A stretch of 33,865 nucleotides of DNA from an uncultured Legionella sp. (GTDB lineage Bacteria > Pseudomonadota > Gammaproteobacteria > Legionellales > Legionellaceae): positions 1-33,865 of the forward strand of contig CAMFHA010000021.1 in assembly GCA_945952115.1 (NCBI GenBank), written 5' to 3'. A program made the position numbers and the translations under genes. Below, in pieces: positions 17,168-24,153 of the stretch (position 1 is its first letter; the number at the start of each line of letters is the position of its first letter). A model generated the notes under the pieces. That model had not been told where the DNA came from and did no database searches. It saw nothing but the letters and a program-made list of their open reading frames with translations.

Positions 17168-17338
17168 CTATTTTTTATTTTTTTCATGTACTACTCGCCA
17201 TGCCCAAACTGATGCAAAAGGCCAACCAATTATTGTTGCTTGCATTATTAAGGCAATAAGGGCGCCACCAGGATTATCTTTCAAAAGTAATATTAGCCAC
17301 GGAAGAAATACCGCAAGAATGGACATAACTATTCGCAT
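17168..17338 (-). CDS. Small membrane protein, YqaE/PMP3-like (56 residues)
   Basis: This short gene is easily missed. It reads MRIVMSILAVFLPWLILLLK..., then GGALIALIMQATIIGWPFAS, then VWAWRVVHEKNKK and a TAG stop. It has two hydrophobic segments (about 3-20 and 25-48) split by a short polar turn, a conserved-looking FLPW, an IGWPFASVWA stretch and a basic tail. This is the layout of the PMP3/YqaE (UPF0057) family, small inner-membrane proteins linked to membrane potential and stress. AGGTG lies 4 bases before the ATG. The stop shares bases with the dapB ribosome site, supporting real translation and an operon with dapB. Confidence 0.75.
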   Translation of the reverse strand: MRIVMSILAVFLPWLILLLKDNPGGALIALIMQATIIGWPFASVWAWRVVHEKNKK

Positions 17339-17494
17339 AATGCACCTGTCTTTGGGTAAAATTTATAATTTTCCTAAGTCGGTTACCAAAGATATTTTTT
17401 GAATATTGCTTATCTCATTATCCCGGACAAAGAAAAAGATTTCTCATAAAAATAGCATTAAAGTCATGGGTATGTAAATTTCAATTCACAAATA

Positions 17495-17621
17495 CTATAG
17501 CATTGCCCATAAAATTTTAGACGAAGCATATTTAAATGAGGCGAAAGACTCTACACCAAGTGCATAACTGAAGCTGAGTAAAAATGTAACGAAATATAAA
17601 GCTTAGTGAGCAATACTGTAG
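17495..17621. repeat. Repeat D, copy 1: about 127-bp dispersed element
   Basis: Imperfect 12-bp inverted ends, CTATAGCATTGC (17495-17506) against the complement of GCAATACTGTAG (17610-17621), agree at 10 of 12. The interior ATTTTAGACGAAGCATATTT then AAATGAGGCGAAAGACT matches 23137-23180 upstream of the omptin gene with few differences, and the right end also matches. Both copies lie in the same orientation ahead of a + strand gene. Confidence 0.6.
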
Positions 17622-17651
17622 TTTCATATATAGCTATTTATTTTGTAGAGG

Positions 17652-17677
17652 AGATTCTTATCAATTGATAAAAATCT
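17652..17677 (+). promoter_or_regulatory. Hairpin in the leader of the SMR gene
   Basis: AGATT-C-TTATC pairs with GATAA-A-AATCT around an AATT loop, a 10-bp stem with one mismatch, 43 bases before the ATG at 17721. It could be a weak terminator, an operator or a leader structure. Confidence 0.3.
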
Positions 17678-17720
17678 TAAAATAAGCGATGCTCAATATA
17701 TTTCTAGTGGAGAGCATATT

Positions 17721-18038
17721 ATGGCATGGTTCTACTTATTATTAGCAGGGCTTTTCGAAACGGTTTGGGCAATTGAATTAAAATACACTCAAGGATTTAC
17801 TAAACTATATCCAACGCTCGTCACTCTTTTCACAATGTTAATCAGTTTTTTGCTTCTTTCGCACTCTTTAAAAACATTACCTATAGGTACAGCCTATGCT
17901 GTTTGGACTGGTATAGGCGCAATAGGGACAGTTATTTATGGCTTACTTTTTCTAGGTGAGCCAGCTACTCTTATGCGTCTTGCATGCCTCGCATTGATTA
18001 TTATAGCTATTATTGGTCTTAAATTAACTCATACCTAA
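17721..18038 (+). CDS. sugE: Small multidrug resistance family transporter, SugE/Gdx (guanidinium exporter) type
   Basis: 105 residues with four transmembrane helices and the essential membrane glutamate Glu13 (LAGLFETVWAIELKYTQGF). The segments IELKYT, LPIGTAYAVWTGIGAIG and MRLACLALIIIAIIGLK are those of the SugE/Gdx subgroup rather than EmrE. Gdx proteins exchange protons for guanidinium across the inner membrane. Some members also export quaternary ammonium compounds. They work as antiparallel dimers, which agrees with a single gene. TGGAGAG precedes the ATG. No riboswitch was found upstream. Confidence 0.92.
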   Translation: MAWFYLLLAGLFETVWAIELKYTQGFTKLYPTLVTLFTMLISFLLLSHSLKTLPIGTAYAVWTGIGAIGTVIYGLLFLGEPATLMRLACLALIIIAIIGLKLTHT

Positions 18039-18117
18039 AATTTTAATACAGACAACTTATAGTTTTGCCTATTTTTTGGTATTATTTGCACCAATTTGTT
18101 GAACCTCATATGCAGTA

Positions 18118-20124
18118 ATGACTAATAAATTAATAACCACCTACCGCTCGGATATTGATGGATTAAGAGCTTTTGCCGTTCTATCCGTACTTGCTTTTCA
18201 TGCATTCCCTAACTGGTTACCTGGTGGTTTTATTGGTGTAGATGTATTTTTTGTTATTTCTGGTTTTTTAATTTCAAGTATTCTATTTACCCATTTAGAA
18301 AATAATACGTTTAGCTTTATTGATTTTTATCAAAGACGGATTAAGCGCATATTTCCAGCTTTATTTTTTATTTTATTCTTTTGCATCGTTTTTGGTTGGT
18401 TTGCATTATTCCCAGAAGAATATAAACAACTGGGCAGACATGTTGCCAGTGGCGCTGGCTTTATTGCAAATTTTACTTTGTGGAGAGAAAGTGGATATTT
18501 TGATAGTGTTGCTGATACTAAACCCCTTTTACATCTTTGGAGTTTAGGTATAGAAGAACAATTTTACATTATTTGGCCTTTATTATTATGGATGGCTTGG
18601 AAAAAACAACTTAATGTTTTAAAAATTATTGTAATCCTTGCTGCAATTTCGTTTCTAATCAATATATTTTTTATTAATAAACATATGGAAGCTATTTTTT
18701 ATATGCCTTATTCTCGTTTTTGGGAATTATTATGTGGCAGCTTCCTCGCTTGGTTATCAATTCATAAACTTCCAGCTCCAGGATATCAAAATCTGAATTA
18801 TCAACAACCTCTAAGACAGCATTTATTTTCTTTCTTGGGTTTTATTTTGCTGCTTATTGCTCTAATAGTTTTTTCAAAGCAAACTACTTTTCCAGGCGCT
18901 TATGCTTTAGTACCTGTATTGGGGACAGCATTGATTATTTGGGCTGGTCCTTTTACTTGGTTTAATAAGAAGATACTTAGCCATCCCATACTGGTTTGGT
19001 TTGGTTTAATTAGCTTTCCCTTATATCTTTGGCATTGGCCCTTGCTTTCGTTTGCTTGCATTATAAATAACGATACCCCTTCTGTCTTAAGCAGAGTCAT
19101 TATTCTAATATGCTCGATTATTTTAGCTTGGCTCACCTATCATCTGCTTGAAAAGCCTATTCGCTGGAATGATAAAGCCAATAAAACTAAATTAATAATA
19201 CTTATTTCTTGCATGATTGGAATTGCTTGTTTTGGCTTTTATATAAAAAAACATGAAGGATTAAATACTCGTTTTAAAAATAGTCAACAATTATCTGCCT
19301 TACGGGATATAGCTCCTAACTCTAAAAAAGCAGACATTCCTTGCCAAAAGGTGCTGCCACAATTTAAGCAATTTAAATTTGAAGGGGCATGCATTATGAA
19401 CAAAGATAAAATGCCCGATATTCTTTTTTTAGGTGATTCACATGCGTTACACTATGTACATGCCATTAAAGAATTATTCCAAAATCATTCCATCCTACTC
19501 ATTTCAGAGCCTTCTTGTTTACCTTTTTCTAGCAATAAATTTTTAAAAGATGAGTGCAAAAAAAAATATACTGCCATACTTTCATTTTTAGAAAAAAATA
19601 CCTCTATAAAAAAGATCTATGTCAGTGGTTATTGGGCTTATTTAATGACAGGCGGTTTCGCAAAAAATGGTATAAATTGGCGATTAGCTCAACCAGTTAA
19701 CAATCAAGTTAACAGTTTTTTATCCAATGGCAAATATTTTTTTAACACTATACTTTCTAGTAAAAAAGAAATAGTTTTTTTAAAAGATATCCCTGATTTA
19801 GATTTTAATATTAATTATTGCTATATCAGTAGACCCTTAACTCTACCCTTCAGCCAAACAACCAGAAAAAAATGTTGGCTTGATTTTGCCGAATATGAAA
19901 AAAGAACGAAACAGTATGACCTAGTACTTGAGCAATTATTGGCTGATTTTCCACAAATTCAAGTTTATGATCCAAGGCCTTTATTTTGTAATACCAAACG
20001 TTGCATCGTTAAAGATGATAAGTTTCCTTATTATATTAATGGCGATCATCTCAATAATTATGGTGCAACGTGGGTTCTGAACGATCTCTTGAAAAAAATA
20101 GAATTAAAGCAACCTATTGCCTAA
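18118..20124 (+). CDS. OafA/YrhL-like O-acyltransferase with SGNH domain
   Basis: 668 residues. Positions 10-380 are an acyltransferase-3 membrane domain of about ten helices: YRSDIDGLRAFAVLSVLAFH (catalytic His28 area), GGFIGVDVFFVISGFLIS, RRIKRIFPAL, and HLWSLGIEEQFY around 139-150. After a linker comes a periplasmic SGNH domain with GDSH at 439-442 and Asp643-His644 near the end. Such two-domain proteins move an acyl group across the membrane and place it on lipopolysaccharide O-antigen, peptidoglycan or another glycan. Legionella modifies its O-chain sugar by acetylation, so LPS is a fair guess, but nothing adjacent fixes the acceptor. It converges with the next gene with 2 bases between. 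Confidence 0.9.
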   Translation: MTNKLITTYRSDIDGLRAFAVLSVLAFHAFPNWLPGGFIGVDVFFVISGFLISSILFTHLENNTFSFIDFYQRRIKRIFPALFFILFFCIVFGWFALFPEEYKQLGRHVASGAGFIANFTLWRESGYFDSVADTKPLLHLWSLGIEEQFYIIWPLLLWMAWKKQLNVLKIIVILAAISFLINIFFINKHMEAIFYMPYSRFWELLCGSFLAWLSIHKLPAPGYQNLNYQQPLRQHLFSFLGFILLLIALIVFSKQTTFPGAYALVPVLGTALIIWAGPFTWFNKKILSHPILVWFGLISFPLYLWHWPLLSFACIINNDTPSVLSRVIILICSIILAWLTYHLLEKPIRWNDKANKTKLIILISCMIGIACFGFYIKKHEGLNTRFKNSQQLSALRDIAPNSKKADIPCQKVLPQFKQFKFEGACIMNKDKMPDILFLGDSHALHYVHAIKELFQNHSILLISEPSCLPFSSNKFLKDECKKKYTAILSFLEKNTSIKKIYVSGYWAYLMTGGFAKNGINWRLAQPVNNQVNSFLSNGKYFFNTILSSKKEIVFLKDIPDLDFNINYCYISRPLTLPFSQTTRKKCWLDFAEYEKRTKQYDLVLEQLLADFPQIQVYDPRPLFCNTKRCIVKDDKFPYYINGDHLNNYGATWVLNDLLKKIELKQPIA

Positions 20125-20126
20125 AT

Positions 20127-21491
20127 TCAGAGCCTCAATAAATGAATTGCACATTCATGTTGTCGCTTTTCTTCAGTTATTTTTCTTGAAAAATAAGAAG
20201 AAGATTTCCCTTGATAAAGATCTAAACCAACTTCAGGTGAATTAGTTTGAGAAGGTTTAACATCAAAAATACTCATTAATTTTTTGGTAGAGTCTGAGGT
20301 TTCTCTATTTAATACCTCTAACTTGCGTAGCTCATAATAAGGATAAAAAAACTTATTTGCACACCATAATAAAGCAGGCTTCGTGACCCCATACCATAAT
20401 GTAGCTAAAGTGCTGCCGACTACAGGAGATAAAGCAATAATACTTAGTGTTTTAAGTTGAAATACTAGTGGCATTAATAAGGGAATTGCAGCAAAACCAC
20501 CTGTGGCATACAATAAACTGGAAATAGATAAAGTAATGAATGTCCATTTAAGTATTTGAGCAACCAAAGGATATTTAATAAAAAAGGGTTTACTCCAAAA
20601 AAATAGTCCTTTTTCCGTTTGAATGCTTAAAGAAACAGGCTCTTGTGAAGTATCATTTGCCAGTGCTTTATGATGAGAGTTTAAATATTTTGCTCCAGGT
20701 GTGGCAATAATTATCCTCCCATCAACTGAATGAGTATCTCTAGAAAAAGCTTTATTAACATAAGCCAGCTCTTGCTTATAACAACTCAGATAGGATGCTT
20801 TCATTGCTTCTGTATCGCTATAATCTCTATCAGTTTGAAGTTGAGTCCCATTCTGGATTAAAAATTCTTCAATGCGAAGTCGTGCTAATTTTGAAGAAGG
20901 ATGAGCAAGTTGCTCAGCCTGTGCATGGCAACCATTAATCACTTCTTCATGAATAACTGTTTCTTGAGGATATGAAACCAATAAAGGGGCATGGCAAGCA
21001 ATAGCAGGAAGCGGAATGTGTGGGTATAACACTAAAACCTTTTTCAAGGGTTTACAATCCATTAAATCCATTGTTTTATTAGCCAAACTAATCTTAAATG
21101 GATCAATAGTTGACGTAGTGATAAGATTTCCTGGGACCGGATCAAGAAGAGCTAAGTTAATATGAAGCTTCTCTTTATCAATAGGAGCAAGTTGTTTGGC
21201 AAGCAATAAGGCAGCAATTCCTCCACGACTATGGCCGTAAATATTTAACGTTATTTGGTGGCCAGCCTGAATTTCTTGTAAAACTCGTTCTATAACTTGG
21301 TTGCATTGTTGATCAAGACCTGTACCAAAAAGAGTTCCAGTAAGTCCATAGTCTACACCGCAACCATTAAATCCCATTTTAATTTGAGATTCATTTTCTT
21401 TGGTTCTTGCATATAAAGAGCTCGCTAAAAACCGGTCATCATTAATCGAAAACCCTGTGCCGCTAAAATATATTGAAATCGTTTTATGCAT
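20127..21491 (-). CDS. Predicted lipase-like alpha/beta hydrolase with membrane segments; effector candidate
   Basis: 454 residues, not assigned to a named family. The N-terminal 190 residues look like an alpha/beta hydrolase: a strand with IYFSGTGFS at 7-15, nucleophile elbow YGHSRGG at 85-91 (Ser88), LLDPVPG at 115-121 (Asp117) and His189, a possible Ser-Asp-His triad. GHSRGG elbows are common in phospholipase-type bacterial effectors. Positions about 316-380 hold two or three hydrophobic stretches (LKWTFITLSISSLLYATGGF, IPLLMPLVFQL). The C-terminus (KITEEKRQHE) is charged. There is no signal peptide. A membrane-attached host lipid hydrolase is an inference. A cell-internal esterase is the alternative. 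Confidence 0.75.
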   Translation of the reverse strand: MHKTISIYFSGTGFSINDDRFLASSLYARTKENESQIKMGFNGCGVDYGLTGTLFGTGLDQQCNQVIERVLQEIQAGHQITLNIYGHSRGGIAALLLAKQLAPIDKEKLHINLALLDPVPGNLITTSTIDPFKISLANKTMDLMDCKPLKKVLVLYPHIPLPAIACHAPLLVSYPQETVIHEEVINGCHAQAEQLAHPSSKLARLRIEEFLIQNGTQLQTDRDYSDTEAMKASYLSCYKQELAYVNKAFSRDTHSVDGRIIIATPGAKYLNSHHKALANDTSQEPVSLSIQTEKGLFFWSKPFFIKYPLVAQILKWTFITLSISSLLYATGGFAAIPLLMPLVFQLKTLSIIALSPVVGSTLATLWYGVTKPALLWCANKFFYPYYELRKLEVLNRETSDSTKKLMSIFDVKPSQTNSPEVGLDLYQGKSSSYFSRKITEEKRQHECAIHLLRL

Positions 21492-21567
21492 TAAAAGAAT
21501 CTACTGTCCAAAAAAATTACAAATATAGCGATTTATATCTTCAATGTAAACGGTGAACATCAATAGA

Positions 21568-21921
21568 TTAAAGAACACAAACCGCTTCTAGCTGTTCAGT
21601 TCCCATATTAATTAAATTAATTTGTGTGCCAGAATCAGCACTTACAGAAATATTGCTATTATTTCCTACTACTAGAGAAGTGCCTTGACCAGTAGCTAGA
21701 TTTTTCCCATTAATAGAACCTTTATTTTTTAATACTACAATTTTAACCTTAGAATGTATTGGATGCGAAGCATGTACATTGCACGTCGCATTTAAAGTAA
21801 ACGGGGCGTTATTAGCTAACATCTTGCTTTCATTAGGAGCCAACTTAATTGTTTTAGCCTCAAGAGAAGTACTTAAAATGATTAATCCAACTATAAGTAA
21901 ATAATTAAACACTTTTTTCAT
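21568..21921 (-). CDS. Small exported protein of unknown function
   Basis: 117 residues. Residues 1-22 are a clear Sec signal peptide (MKKVFNYLLIVGLIILSTSL, then EA before the mature chain). The mature part is polar and beta-rich, with Cys47 and Cys115 able to form one disulfide, and a Gly/Asn/Ser-rich centre near 75-97. It should fold in the periplasm or be secreted, and would be a client for DsbA. I do not recognise the family. It is divergent from the hypothetical gene at 22141, and a candidate PmrA site lies between them. Confidence 0.75.
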   Translation of the reverse strand: MKKVFNYLLIVGLIILSTSLEAKTIKLAPNESKMLANNAPFTLNATCNVHASHPIHSKVKIVVLKNKGSINGKNLATGQGTSLVVGNNSNISVSADSGTQINLINMGTEQLEAVCVL

Positions 21922-22027
21922 TGTTTTTTCCTTATCAATTAAAATTGCATTTTTATACTAGTTCTTACATACTTTGGAATATAAAAGTCACTGCCTCCAA
22001 ATTGGAAAATAATTATACAGGCAATTT

Positions 22028-22044
22028 ATTAACGGTTTATTAAG
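22028..22044 (-). promoter_or_regulatory. Candidate PmrA-binding direct repeat
   Basis: On the - strand this reads CTTAAT-AAACC-GTTAAT, two near-identical hexamers with an 11-base period, matching the PmrA box YTTAAK-N5-YTTAAK except for the first base of the second half. PmrA controls a set of Legionella effector genes. The site lies between divergent genes, about 50 bases upstream of the predicted promoter for 22141. Confidence 0.4.
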
Positions 22045-22093
22045 AAATTCGCAAAACAAAGCTACAAAATATCATCAAAATGAAAATAATTTG

Positions 22094-22122
22094 TTGATTC
22101 TGTTCAAAATAGGCATTAAAAT
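22094..22122 (+). promoter_or_regulatory. Sigma-70-like promoter for the gene at 22141
   Basis: TTGATT (22094-22099), a 17-base spacer and TAAAAT (22117-22122). Transcription would begin near 22129, leaving a short leader and favouring the second ATG at 22153, which has GGAA 6 bases upstream. Confidence 0.45.
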
Positions 22123-22140
22123 AAGCATTCCTAAAACTAA

Positions 22141-23061
22141 ATGGAACTAAAAATGCCTTCAGTATTTGAATCTTTTGGCTGGAAATCGCAAAATGCTTAC
22201 ACCACCGTCTCACAATTAGGGATTAATAATCGAATTAACAAACTACAAATCGCTTCGCAAAATTATTTTACTATTGGGGAAAATGCACGCGCCGCTGATG
22301 GTGATATTCTTGCTATATCAATAAAGCTCGGACAAAATTTTGATTTACAAAATGAAGCTCATCGAGCTCACTTAAGAGCGTGTGTAGAATTATTTAAAGA
22401 TAAGTCTAATGCTCTGAAATCTTTAGATCAGAAAATAACATTAAGTACAGTATTAGGTATTGTAGCGACTTCCTTATCATTTATTCCTTTTGTTGGTTAT
22501 TTAAGTATTCTTGGCTGGGGCTCCGCTGTGTATTATATAACACAAAGAAATATGGCTGAAGCAGAATATAGAGAAGCCTTAAATCTTTTAGTTTCTTCTT
22601 GTAACTGGGCTTTAGGTGAAGGGGCTGAAGTTAGAAAGTCTCAAAAAGACGAATTAACTAATAATGAAGATATCCGTGAAATGATGACTTTTTTATATCC
22701 GGTTTTAACAGAAGCACAAGCTCGCCATCTTATTGCAGATGATATTGAAGACACGTTTATACAAGAGTTACGTAATTATGAAAGCAAATATCGCCTAACA
22801 GCTACCACCACTAGTTTTTTTGCTTCCAACAAAGAAACGAATGATGAGCGTATTGCACGAAGCAAAAGAGGTGCTCAATTTTATCGTTGTGTTTATGGTT
22901 ATAATAAAGGCAATCCAAGTGATTATTTAGACGCCTTTCTTTCTGTATTTCCTGATATATATAATTCAATTCATCATGGATTTAAGCGCGTACAACATTG
23001 GTGGAGTAGTGGCTCGAATAAGAAAGAAACACCTGAAACTGTAGCTTCTCTACAAGTTTAA
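22141..23061 (+). CDS. Hypothetical protein with a central membrane hairpin; effector candidate
   Basis: 306 residues, no recognised domain. There is no signal peptide. A soluble N-terminal part is followed by a hydrophobic stretch at about 101-133 (LSTVLGIVATSLSFIPFVGY, ILGWGSAVYY) that could form a membrane hairpin, and then a helical charged C-terminal half. The ATG at 22141 has no ribosome site. The in-frame ATG at 22153 has GGAA at 22143-22146 and may be the real start (302 residues). A strong symmetrical terminator follows the stop. The candidate PmrA site upstream and cytosolic plus membrane layout make a Dot/Icm substrate plausible, but this is inference only. Confidence 0.75.
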   Translation: MELKMPSVFESFGWKSQNAYTTVSQLGINNRINKLQIASQNYFTIGENARAADGDILAISIKLGQNFDLQNEAHRAHLRACVELFKDKSNALKSLDQKITLSTVLGIVATSLSFIPFVGYLSILGWGSAVYYITQRNMAEAEYREALNLLVSSCNWALGEGAEVRKSQKDELTNNEDIREMMTFLYPVLTEAQARHLIADDIEDTFIQELRNYESKYRLTATTTSFFASNKETNDERIARSKRGAQFYRCVYGYNKGNPSDYLDAFLSVFPDIYNSIHHGFKRVQHWWSSGSNKKETPETVASLQV

Positions 23062-23072
23062 GTCATTTATTG

Positions 23073-23109
23073 TTTAATAAAAGACGTCTCAAAAACGTCT
23101 TTTATTAAA
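23073..23109 (+). terminator. Strong rho-independent terminator
   Basis: A perfect 15-bp stem, TTTAATAAAAGACGT (23073-23087) with ACGTCTTTTATTAAA (23095-23109), around loop CTCAAAA. The A and T ends make it usable in both directions. It lies 11 bases after the stop of the gene at 22141 and insulates the omptin gene. Confidence 0.85.
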
Positions 23110-23129
23110 TTTGAACCGACATTCCGCAG

Positions 23130-23203
23130 CACAGTATTTTTTAGATGAGGCGCATTTGAATGAGGCGAAAGAGTATACATCCGTACATGACAATACTATA
23201 GAT
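23130..23203. repeat. Repeat D, copy 2: upstream of the omptin gene
   Basis: ATTTTTTAGATGAGGCGCAT then TTGAATGAGGCGAAAGAGTA (23137 onward) matches 17514-17555, and CAATACTATAG at 23191-23201 matches the right end of copy 1. It is shorter than copy 1 by internal deletion. It fills the omptin leader and leaves an open frame running into omptin that should not be translated. Confidence 0.6.
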
Positions 23204-23221
23204 TTTACAGGACGTGAAGCA

Positions 23222-24148
23222 ATGAAAATAAACTTAATCTCTCTTGCGCTGTTTTTAATTCCTAGTCTTGTATCAGCAACCGAACTGAACTTAAACAAGC
23301 AGCGATTTTCTGTAAATACCTCTATTGGTTATCTTTCTGGAACAGCTCATGAATATGTCTATGATCCCGATACAGGGGCTCAACTTAGCCATTTGGTATG
23401 GAAAATGGAAACTGACCCTATTATTCGAGCTGAAGGAGTTTATCAATTAAACTCTTGGTTAGAAGCCAATTTAAATGGCTGGATTAATTTAAGTACTGGA
23501 AATGGAGTGATGGATGATTATGATTGGTTTCCACCAATCGTTCCTTTTGCTATGTGGTCGCATCACCCTGATACTCATTTAAATCAAGCGAATGAAGCAG
23601 ATATTAATCTAAAAATAGAGTTCTTAAAAACACAAAACTATAAATTAAGTGGGATTTTAGGTTATCAACGCACCCTTTATAGTTTTGTAGCAAAAGGAGG
23701 ATGTTATAATTATTACTATGGTGCTGTAGTAGGATGCTTTCCAGAAGATGCTGTAGAAATTGGGTACAAGCAAACTTATAATATGCCTTACCTCGGTATT
23801 GCAGGACATTATTTATTTAAGTTATGGGAGTTAAGTGGTCTTTTTAAATACAACAATCAAGTTGCCGCTCGGGATATAGATCAACATTATGGGCGAATGC
23901 TCACCTTTTATGAGGGCTCTAATAAATTTAAATATTATAATTTAAGCCTTAATCTTGGTTATTACATTAAACCTCAAATTAAACTGTTTACTGAGGGATC
24001 ATTTAATCAAATCCCAAACAAAAAAACTGGAACCGTACTATGGGATCAAACGAGTAATGATAGAATCGATATACCTGGAGCTGCTGCCGGATTAAGCAAT
24101 AAAAATTATATTCTCTCTTTTGGCATTCAGTTTACTAGCTGGGGATAG
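23222..24148 (+). CDS. Omptin family outer-membrane protease
   Basis: 309 residues. Residues 1-19 are a signal peptide (MKINLISLALFLIPSLVSA). The mature part is a ten-strand barrel matching OmpT/Pla along its length: SIGYLSGTAHEYVYD, LVWKMETDPIIRAEG, SHHPDTHLNQANEADINLK and YSFVAKGG. The active site is intact: Asp99 and Asp101 in VMDDYDW, and Asp220-Gln-His222 in DIDQHYG, equivalent to the D-x-D and D-x-H pairs of OmpT. Omptins cut host peptides and proteins at basic residues and need LPS. The earlier ATG at 23111 was not used because it lies in the terminator and repeat region and would hide the signal peptide. AGGA precedes the chosen ATG by about 9 bases. Confidence 0.94.
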   Translation: MKINLISLALFLIPSLVSATELNLNKQRFSVNTSIGYLSGTAHEYVYDPDTGAQLSHLVWKMETDPIIRAEGVYQLNSWLEANLNGWINLSTGNGVMDDYDWFPPIVPFAMWSHHPDTHLNQANEADINLKIEFLKTQNYKLSGILGYQRTLYSFVAKGGCYNYYYGAVVGCFPEDAVEIGYKQTYNMPYLGIAGHYLFKLWELSGLFKYNNQVAARDIDQHYGRMLTFYEGSNKFKYYNLSLNLGYYIKPQIKLFTEGSFNQIPNKKTGTVLWDQTSNDRIDIPGAAAGLSNKNYILSFGIQFTSWG

Positions 24149-24153
24149 TTGAC

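Larger units (their letters stand above)
17339..17720. other. 382-bp gene-free stretch before the SMR transporter
   Basis: No credible gene on either strand. The stretch holds repeat D copy 1 (17495-17621) and a hairpin (17652-17677). I see no guanidine riboswitch signature, although the gene downstream is of the guanidinium exporter type. Confidence 0.7.

Noticed and set aside
17339..17720. Guanidine riboswitch ahead of the SMR guanidinium-type exporter
   Set aside because: Neither the paired ACGR-loop hairpins nor the long ykkC-type structure is recognisable; only one small hairpin and repeat D are present.
23111..23221. Upstream in-frame extension of the omptin gene by 37 codons
   Set aside because: It lies in the repeat D and terminator region and would place the signal peptide inside the protein; the ATG at 23222 gives a normal omptin precursor.
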